This document shows, one piece after another, positions 58,324-64,000 of a DNA stretch of 64,000 bases. Each line of letters starts with the position of its first letter. Positions within the stretch are counted from its first letter, which is position 1. Position numbers and translations under genes: made by a program. Source of the stretch: an uncultured Prevotella sp. (GTDB taxonomy: Bacteria; Bacteroidota; Bacteroidia; Bacteroidales; Bacteroidaceae); contig URQS01000006.1 of assembly GCA_900550035.1 (NCBI GenBank), forward strand, positions 1-64,000, in the 5' to 3' direction. The notes below the pieces were generated by a model. That model was given only the letters and a program-made list of their open reading frames with translations. It was not told where the DNA came from and made no database searches.

Positions 58324-59790
58324 ATGAATACAAGAAAAAGCATATTGATTACGGGCATCGTGGTGTTCACCATGATACTCAGCGGTTGCTTCGGCGGCAA
58401 AATGGCTACGTCGGGCGGACGCGGAGGCGAAGTTGTAGGCGTAGGTGGACGCAGCTTTGCCGAACCTACACCTTACGGCATGGTGAAAGTGCCGCGCGGA
58501 TACCTGCACATGGGCATCGATGCCCAGGACTCGCTGTGGGGCAAGCAGACACCTGTGAAGGACATCTCGGTGGACGGATTCTGGATGGACGAGACCGAAG
58601 TGACCAACTCAAAGTACAAGCAGTTCATCACGTGGGTGCGCGACAGCATTATACGCACACGTCTTGCCGATCCGCAGTATGGCGGTGACGAGACATATAT
58701 GATTACTGAAGACCGCTACGGCGAACCCGTCACTCCGCACCTCAACTGGAAGAAGCCTCTGCCACGCAAACCCAACGAGGACGAGTTGCGCGCCATAGAG
58801 AGCGTGTACACCCACAACCCTATCACGGGCGAGAAGATGCTCGACTATCGTCAGCTCAACTACCGCTACGAGGTGTACGACTATACTGCAGCCGCTCTGC
58901 GACGCAACCGTCTGCGCCCTGAAGAACGTGTGCTTAACACCGACATTCAGATCGACCCGAACGAGGTGGTGATGATTTCGAAAGACACGGCTTACATCGA
59001 CGATGAGGGCAGAGTGGTGCGCGAGACTATCAACCGAGAACTCAGCGGACCGTGGGACTTCCTCAATACATACATCGTAAACGTATATCCCGACACCACC
59101 TGTTGGGTCAACGACTTCCAGAACGCCGACAACGAAACCTATCTGCGCAACTATTTCTATAATCCTGCCTACAACGACTATCCCGTTGTGGGCGTGACAT
59201 GGGAGCAGGCCAACGCATTCTGCGCATGGCGCACGGAATATCTGCTGAAGGGTCTGGGTCCGGAGGCACGCTACGTGCAGCGCTATCGTCTGCCTACCGA
59301 GGCAGAATGGGAGTATGCCGCTCGCGGAAAGTCTGGCACAGAGTTCCCATGGGAGGACAAGAGCGTGAAGAGTGGCGACGGCTGTTTCTTTGCTAACTTC
59401 AAGCCCGACCGCGGCAATTACACCAAGGACGGCAACCTTATCACTTCGAAGGTGGGCATCTACCAGGCCAACAGCAACGGTCTGTTCGATATGGCGGGCA
59501 ACGTGGCTGAATGGACCAGCACCATATACACCGAAGCAGGAGTAGAGGCGATGAACGACCTCAACCCTACCCTCGTGTACAACGCAGCCAAGGAAGATCC
59601 CTACAGACTGAAGAAGAAGAGCGTACGTGGCGGTTCGTGGAAGGATCCCGAATCGTTCATACGCTCGGCATGGCGCACTTGGGAATATCAGAACCAACCG
59701 CGCAGCTACATCGGATTCAGATGCGTGCGCAGTCTTGCCACTACCTCAAGCGCCAAGGAGAAGGTGAAGGGTAAAAAGGTAAAAAGGTAA
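58324..59790 (+). CDS. gldK: Type IX secretion lipoprotein GldK/PorK
   Basis: Lipoprotein of 488 residues (lipobox LSGC, Cys 22) that forms the periplasmic ring of the T9SS with GldN. The body is an FGE-sulfatase-like domain: MVKVPRGYLHMGIDAQDSLWGKQTPVKDISVDGFWMDETEVTNSKYKQFI, VVGVTWEQANAFCAWRTEYLL, YRLPTEAEWEYAARG, LFDMAGNVAEWTS and GGSWKDPESFIRSAWRTW, ending IGFRCVR. After that comes a basic tail, KEKVKGKKVKR, which is encoded by an octamer array and is not part of the fold. Operon with gldL to gldN. Confidence 0.95.
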   Translation: MNTRKSILITGIVVFTMILSGCFGGKMATSGGRGGEVVGVGGRSFAEPTPYGMVKVPRGYLHMGIDAQDSLWGKQTPVKDISVDGFWMDETEVTNSKYKQFITWVRDSIIRTRLADPQYGGDETYMITEDRYGEPVTPHLNWKKPLPRKPNEDELRAIESVYTHNPITGEKMLDYRQLNYRYEVYDYTAAALRRNRLRPEERVLNTDIQIDPNEVVMISKDTAYIDDEGRVVRETINRELSGPWDFLNTYIVNVYPDTTCWVNDFQNADNETYLRNYFYNPAYNDYPVVGVTWEQANAFCAWRTEYLLKGLGPEARYVQRYRLPTEAEWEYAARGKSGTEFPWEDKSVKSGDGCFFANFKPDRGNYTKDGNLITSKVGIYQANSNGLFDMAGNVAEWTSTIYTEAGVEAMNDLNPTLVYNAAKEDPYRLKKKSVRGGSWKDPESFIRSAWRTWEYQNQPRSYIGFRCVRSLATTSSAKEKVKGKKVKR

Positions 59791-59836
59791 AAGGGTAAAA
59801 AAGTATAAAGGTAAAAGAGTAAAAAAGTAAAAAGGG
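59769..59836. repeat. Octamer array entering the 3' end of gldK
   Basis: Eight imperfect 8-bp units of AAAAAGGT / AAAAAAGT / AAAAGAGT begin in the last seven codons of gldK and end 25 bases before gldL. Same unit and phase relative to the stop codon as the arrays after gtrA and gldL. Confidence 0.85.
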
Positions 59837-59861
59837 ATAGTTTTTAAAAAAACATACGGCT

Positions 59862-60649
59862 ATGACAGTTTACAGCAAATACAATATCGTGTATCATCTG
59901 CAGAAGTGGATGGACAGCGTTCCCGGACAGACGTTCCTCAACTATGCCTATAGCTGGGGCGCATCAATCGTTATTCTCGGTACCCTATTCAAACTGACTC
60001 ACCTGCCTGGTGCCAACATAATGATGTTCTTGGGTATGGGCACTGAGGTTATCGTGTTCTTCCTCTCGGCATTCGACCGCCCGTTTGACAAGACTCAAGA
60101 CGGACGCGAACTACCTACCCACTACGACATGGAGGCGGAAGAGTATGGCGGAGAACATACCGCACAGCAAGCCCCGGCTGCTGGTGGACATATTATAATA
60201 GGTGGAGCACAAGGCGCCGCTCCAGATGCAGCCAAGACAGCACCTACTACTGCAAACACAGCTGCTGTGGCAAGCGGCACTGTAATTATCAGTGGCACTC
60301 AGACAGCCGACATGGGTACTACTCCCGAGATGGCATCGCAGTTGGCCGAAGCGCAAACCGACTATCTCGAAGAGCTGAAGCGTCTCACCGAGACTCTGCA
60401 GAAGGTATCGGAGCAGAGCAACGTCTGACTCGCGACAGCGAGGAAATGGAGAACCTCAACCGTACTCTCACCGGAATATGCAAGGTCTACGAGATGCAGC
60501 TCAAGGGCGCAAGCAAGCAGATTGGCACTATCGACGAGATAAACGAGCAGAGCCGACGCATGGCACAGAACATCGAACAGCTCAACAGCATCTATGCACG
60601 CATGATTGAAGCAATGACGGTGAACATGCAGTTAAAGGTGAAAGAGTAA
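59862..60649 (+). pseudogene. gldL: Type IX secretion motor protein GldL/PorL, interrupted by a one-base frameshift
   Basis: The ATG at 59862 opens a GldL: two membrane helices (about 24-42, 48-68) with the proton-path Glu in LGMGTEVIVFFLSAF, then an Ala/Gly-rich linker and the start of the coiled domain, DYLEELKRLTETLQKVSEQSN. A TGA at 60426 then stops it. In the next frame the expected coil continues, LTRDSEEMENLNRTLTGICKVYEMQLKGASKQIGTIDEINEQSRRMA, to the TAA at 60647. Adding one base near 60423 restores a 262-residue protein of normal length. GldL and GldM form the proton-driven motor and the rest of the operon is intact, so a sequencing error is likely, but a real mutation cannot be excluded. 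Confidence 0.9.
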
Positions 60650-60668
60650 AAAAGTAAAAGAGTAAAAG
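60632..60668. repeat. Octamer array at the 3' end of gldL
   Basis: TTAAAGGTGAAAGAGTAAAA and further AAGTAAAAG units start six codons before the gldL stop and encode its final LKVKE. The gtrA gene ends with the same residues from the same repeat. Confidence 0.8.
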
Positions 60669-60748
60669 CAACTCAAAATTGAATAATTCAAAATCGCAGG
60701 CGCAGCCGAGAACAATTCAAAACTCAAAATTCAAAATTCAAAATTCCC
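60669..60748. repeat. Heptamer array with GC core (locus H6)
   Basis: ACTCAAAATTGAATAATTC, core GCAGGCGCAGCCGAG (60696-60710), AACAATTCAAAA and then three TCAAAAT heptamers ending 5 bases before the gldM start. Core and flank match the reverse complement of H4 at 54575-54617 with few differences. Confidence 0.85.
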
Positions 60749-60752
60749 AATA

Positions 60753-62297
60753 ATGGCAATTAAGAAACGACCTATATCTCCTCGCCAAAAGATGATAAAC
60801 CTCATGTATCTGGTGCTCATGGCAATGCTTGCGCTGAACATTTCGACCGAAGTGCTCAACGGATTCTCTATTGTCGAGGAGAGTCTTAACCGCACTACAG
60901 CCAACTCTTCGAAAGAAAACGAGGTGCTGTATGCCGACTTTGCCGAACAGATGAAGGCCAATCCGCAGAAGGTTAAGGAGTGGTTTGACAAGGCTACAGC
61001 GGTGAAGCGAATGAGCGATTCGCTATACAACTACGCCCAACTGCTCAAGATTGAAATAGTGCGCGAGGCTGACGGCAAGGATGCCGACGTAGCCAACATA
61101 AAGAACAAGGACGACCTTGAGGCGGCAAGCCACGTGATGCTGGCACCCGGTACGGGTCAGGGCGGACGACTGTTTCGCGCTATCAATTCGTTCCGCGAGC
61201 GCATACTCACTATGGTGACCGACCCTCATCAGCGCTCAATCATCGAGAGCAACCTCACCACAAAACTCCCCGCAAAGGCTCACACAATGGGCAAGAACTG
61301 GCAGGAGTATATGTTTGAGGACATGCCTGTAGCTGGTGCCGTGACGCTTCTGTCTAAGTTGCAGAGCGATGTACGCTATGCCGAGGGCGAAGTGTTGCAC
61401 TCGCTCGTGTCGAACATCGACATGAAGGACATTCGTGTAAACCGTCTAAGCGCTTTCGTCATTCCCGAATCGCGCACCGTTATCAGCGGCGACCAGTTTG
61501 CAGCACAGATAGTAATGGCTGCCGTTGACACCACACAGCAACCCGAAATATACGTTGGCGGACGACGCATCAGCAACGGACTCTATCGCTTCACAGCCAA
61601 TGGCGTGGGCGAACATTCGTTTGGAGGATACATCACCATGCGCGACGGAGCGGGCAATACAATACGACGCGACTTCACACAGAAGTATACCGTTGTAGCA
61701 CCAAGTGCCACTGTGTCTGCCGACCTTATGAACGTGCTCTACGCAGGCTATGACAATCCTATCAGCGTGAGCATTCCCGGCGTTCCGCTCAGTGCTGTTC
61801 AGGCTTCTATGTCGGGCGGAGCGCTGCGCAGCATAGGTATGGGACGCTACATAGCACGACCCACTACAGTAGGCAGCGACGTAACCATCAACGTGGCAAG
61901 CAACAACGACGGACGCTCACGACAGATGGGCAAGTTCACATTCCATGTACGCAAGTTGCCCGATCCGGCTGCATACATACAGATAGGCAGCGACCGTTTC
62001 CGTGGCGGTTCAATGTCTAAGGCTTCGCTTATGGGCACCAGCGGCATCAAGGCAGCCATTGACGACGGCATACTCGACATACAGTTCCGTGTTACGGGAT
62101 TCGAAACCGTATTCTTCGACAATATGGGCAATGCCGTACCAATGGCTTCCAATGGCGCCAACTTCACCGACCGACAGCGCGATACGTTCCGAAAGCTGTC
62201 GCGTGGCAAGCGATTCTACATATCGCGCATTACTGCTGTGGGTCCCGACGGCATCACACGCAAGCTCAATGGTGCTATGGAGGTGATTGTGAAATAA
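60753..62297 (+). CDS. gldM: Type IX secretion motor protein GldM/PorM
   Basis: Protein of 514 residues. After a basic start (MAIKKRPISPRQKMINLMYLVLMAMLALNIS) one membrane helix (about 14-33) anchors a long periplasmic part that carries the motor's torque to the GldK/N ring. The helical D1 domain (about 40-220) contains the SLNRTTANSSKENEVLYADFAEQM segment, and three beta domains follow, e.g. NRLSAFVIPESRTVISGDQFAAQIVMAAVD and VAPSATVSADLMNVLYAGYDNPISVSIPG. Full length and intact. The start lies 5 bases after the H6 repeat. Confidence 0.95.
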   Translation: MAIKKRPISPRQKMINLMYLVLMAMLALNISTEVLNGFSIVEESLNRTTANSSKENEVLYADFAEQMKANPQKVKEWFDKATAVKRMSDSLYNYAQLLKIEIVREADGKDADVANIKNKDDLEAASHVMLAPGTGQGGRLFRAINSFRERILTMVTDPHQRSIIESNLTTKLPAKAHTMGKNWQEYMFEDMPVAGAVTLLSKLQSDVRYAEGEVLHSLVSNIDMKDIRVNRLSAFVIPESRTVISGDQFAAQIVMAAVDTTQQPEIYVGGRRISNGLYRFTANGVGEHSFGGYITMRDGAGNTIRRDFTQKYTVVAPSATVSADLMNVLYAGYDNPISVSIPGVPLSAVQASMSGGALRSIGMGRYIARPTTVGSDVTINVASNNDGRSRQMGKFTFHVRKLPDPAAYIQIGSDRFRGGSMSKASLMGTSGIKAAIDDGILDIQFRVTGFETVFFDNMGNAVPMASNGANFTDRQRDTFRKLSRGKRFYISRITAVGPDGITRKLNGAMEVIVK

Positions 62298-62343
62298 ACG
62301 TAGTGAATTATCGTAGAAATGAAATAAACGTAAACAAAGCACA

Positions 62344-63384
62344 ATGAAAAGACTACTCTCTATATTGTTCATTGCTCTGCTCTGCACCGATATGGTGTCG
62401 GCACAGCCCGCTGCACGCCTTCGCGAGCAGGCTAAAAAGCAACAGCAGACTACTCAGGGACTGAGTCTGCGCGCTCAGATATCGTTCCCTACGCAGAAGG
62501 CTGCCGGTGAGGATGTGGCTTGGCGACGTGACATCTATCGCGAACTCGACCTCAACAACGAGGCTAATGCCGGACTGTACTATCCTGTTGAGCCTATTGG
62601 TCAGCAGATGAACCTCTTCACTTACATCTTCAAGCTCGTGCTGCGACGCGCCATACCTGCCTACGAGTATCGTCTCGACGGCAACGAGGTGTTCGACGAG
62701 GCTTCGAAGATTAACATCAAGGCTTTCCTCGACAACTACCACATCTACTACGAACGTACCGATCGGGGCACGCATATCGACGACAGCGACATCCCGTCGC
62801 GCGAGGTTACTGCCTATTACATCAAGGAGTCGGCTTACTACGACGACCATAACGCCATGTTCCATACCAAGGTTTTGGCACTGTGTCCGATACTTAAGCG
62901 TGAGGACGATTTCGGCGATGCAGCCACAAGCTATCCGCTCTTCTGGGTGCGATACGACGATTTGGCTCCATATCTCACCAAGCAGACTATCATGACGAGC
63001 AATCTCAACAATGCCGCCACAATGTCTGTTGACGACTTCTTCACCAAGAATATGTATCGTGGCAAGATATACAAGACCACCAATATGCTCGGCAAGACCA
63101 TCGCACAGTACTGCCCCAACGACTCGGCTGTAGCCAAAGAGCAACGCAAGATTGAAAAGCAACTGAAGGATGTGCAGCAGAGTGTGTGGGGCAAACCAGA
63201 ACCTAAGGATTCGCTCGACAGCATTGCCCGACTGGACAAGAAGGCTGCCAAGGCTATTGCCAAGCGCAATCGTCGTGCCTCAGGTGCCAGAACAACCAAG
63301 GTGAAGGCTTCGCGTCCGTCACGCAGTTCGTCGGTATCATCTGGCTCATCGGCTCGTGTCACCGTGCGACGCCAACGCCACTAA
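62344..63384 (+). CDS. gldN: Type IX secretion ring protein GldN/PorN
   Basis: Periplasmic protein of 346 residues with signal peptide 1-20 (MVSAQ). The core GldN domain includes VAWRRDIYRELDLNNEANAGLYYPVEPIGQQMNLFTYIFKLVLR, YEYRLDGNEVFDEASKIN and FHTKVLALCPILKREDDFGDAATSYPLFWVRYDDL. It binds GldK to form the ring under the translocon. The C-terminal 100 residues are Lys/Ser/Arg-rich and low in complexity, as often seen. Last T9SS gene of the run, 46 bases after gldM. Confidence 0.95.
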   Translation: MKRLLSILFIALLCTDMVSAQPAARLREQAKKQQQTTQGLSLRAQISFPTQKAAGEDVAWRRDIYRELDLNNEANAGLYYPVEPIGQQMNLFTYIFKLVLRRAIPAYEYRLDGNEVFDEASKINIKAFLDNYHIYYERTDRGTHIDDSDIPSREVTAYYIKESAYYDDHNAMFHTKVLALCPILKREDDFGDAATSYPLFWVRYDDLAPYLTKQTIMTSNLNNAATMSVDDFFTKNMYRGKIYKTTNMLGKTIAQYCPNDSAVAKEQRKIEKQLKDVQQSVWGKPEPKDSLDSIARLDKKAAKAIAKRNRRASGARTTKVKASRPSRSSSVSSGSSARVTVRRQRH

Positions 63385-63439
63385 TACACCTTATATATTA
63401 TATAGGGCAACAATAACAACAATAAAAGACTATTAGAGT

Positions 63440-64000
63440 ATGAAAAAAATCATCACATCAGCAGCTATTGCTATCGTAATGATGCTCTCTGCTGCAAGTG
63501 CACAGGCACAGATTAAGTTCGGATTGAAGGGCGGTCTTAACGTAACAGACATGAGCCTCAGCAAAGAAGTGTTTAATGCCGACAATCAGGCAGGCTTCTT
63601 CATCGGTCCGACAGTCAAGTTCTCATTGCCACTTATTGGTCTGGGCATCGATGCAGCAGCACTCTACGACCAGCGTCAGGCAAAGGTTAAGGGCGAAGTA
63701 GGCTACGAACAGATTACCATCGAAGAGCGCTCGCTTGACTCGAAATACATCAACATACCCATCAACCTACGCTATGGCATCGGACTGGGTTCGGTTGCCA
63801 GCCTCAACTTTTTTGCCGGTCCGCAGTTCGGATTCAATGTTGGCAAGAAGCATCAGGAACTTGTCGACGATGCCACATGGAATCTTAAGTCGTCGGCTTT
63901 CAGCGTAAACGTAGGTGCCGGCGTTACTATAGCCAGCCACTTCGAGCTTTATGCCAACTACAACATTGCTTGCGGACGCACAGGCGACGTGACATTCTCT
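63440..64000 (+). CDS. Outer-membrane beta-barrel protein (porin/PorT-like), cut by right edge
   Basis: ATG at 63440 opens a frame of 187 codons that runs off the window. Signal peptide MKKIITSAAIAIVMMLSAASAQAQ, then IKFGLKGGLNVTDMSLS and strands such as GFFIGPTVKFSLPLIGLGIDAAALYDQ, YINIPINLRYGIGLG and SLNFFAGPQFGFNVG, the pattern of the PorT-like outer-membrane barrel family. It starts 55 bases after gldN and may be read with the T9SS operon, but such barrels are common and the role is unknown. Confidence 0.8.
   Translation, partial: MKKIITSAAIAIVMMLSAASAQAQIKFGLKGGLNVTDMSLSKEVFNADNQAGFFIGPTVKFSLPLIGLGIDAAALYDQRQAKVKGEVGYEQITIEERSLDSKYINIPINLRYGIGLGSVASLNFFAGPQFGFNVGKKHQELVDDATWNLKSSAFSVNVGAGVTIASHFELYANYNIACGRTGDVTFS

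Noticed and set aside
60412..60445. Programmed ribosomal frameshift in gldL
   Set aside because: No slippery heptamer or downstream pseudoknot is visible, GldL is not known to use one, and recQ shows the same kind of single-base loss, so error or mutation is more likely.

Overview
The window reads as chromosomal DNA of a Bacteroidales bacterium, most likely a Prevotella-like species. The evidence is a complete type IX secretion (Por/Gld) operon, a UpxY-type antiterminator at the left edge, many genes preceded by the Bacteroidetes promoter (TTTG, about 19-20 nt, TAnnTTTG), Bacteroidales-specific families (DUF3316-, DUF4831- and DUF6080-like, OstA-like, DUF4143 ATPase) and the gene order clpP-clpX-recQ-guaB-two parvulins-ostA-like-mutL. 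No IS transposase, integrase, rRNA operon or CRISPR array is visible.

Layout. 1-385: start of a UpxY/NusG-like gene running off the left edge. 0.44-7.8 kb: topoisomerase IV subunit A with an overlapping outer-membrane protein (minus), then a Ca2+-type P-ATPase and a small secreted protein (plus). 7.9-9.1 kb has no conventional gene but holds a minus-strand transcription unit with an A-rich, AGGTA-studded leader and a 25-residue hydrophobic ORF, followed by a 394-bp dispersed repeat with a 22-bp periodic array. 9.1-11.4 kb: glyS and an FKBP lipoprotein. 11.5-21.6 kb: a minus-strand envelope-glycan locus (phosphoethanolamine-type transferase, two acyltransferases, a decaprenyl-phosphate phosphoribosyltransferase-like UbiA protein, HAD phosphatase, GtrA, two paralogous polytopic proteins, glycosyltransferase). 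21.7-22.9 kb: OmpA. 23-36.2 kb: the conserved housekeeping run read from clpP down to mutL; recQ carries a one-base frameshift. 36.4-36.8 kb: second copy of the dispersed repeat. 36.8-39.8 kb: merR and alaS share a symmetric divergent promoter. 39.9-46.7 kb: DUF4143 ATPase and a two-gene restriction-modification operon with elaborate upstream repeats. 46.8-56.8 kb: DUF4831-like protein, nnr, a candidate small RNA, a LytS/LytTR two-component pair, CvfB, a hairpin-rich element, LolD and a cation/proton antiporter. 56.9-64 kb: tRNA-Val, then porP-gldK-gldL-gldM-gldN and an outer-membrane barrel cut by the right edge; gldL also has a one-base frameshift.

How it fits together. Much of the window builds or maintains the envelope: the T9SS exports cargo, SurA-like parvulins, FKBP, OstA-like and OmpA serve outer-membrane biogenesis, LolD serves lipoprotein release, and the 11.5-21.6 kb locus probably makes a lipid-linked sugar and decorates a surface glycan. 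The most unusual layer is non-coding. Intergenic spaces are filled with tandem heptamers in inverted arms around a GC-rich hairpin (at least six loci), octamer (AAAAAGGT-type) arrays that run into the 3' ends of three unrelated genes and supply their Lys-Val-Lys tails, and two copies of a roughly 393-bp element bounded by ATATTTGCAT.

Family names come from recognising motifs and domain order by eye; no database search was possible.
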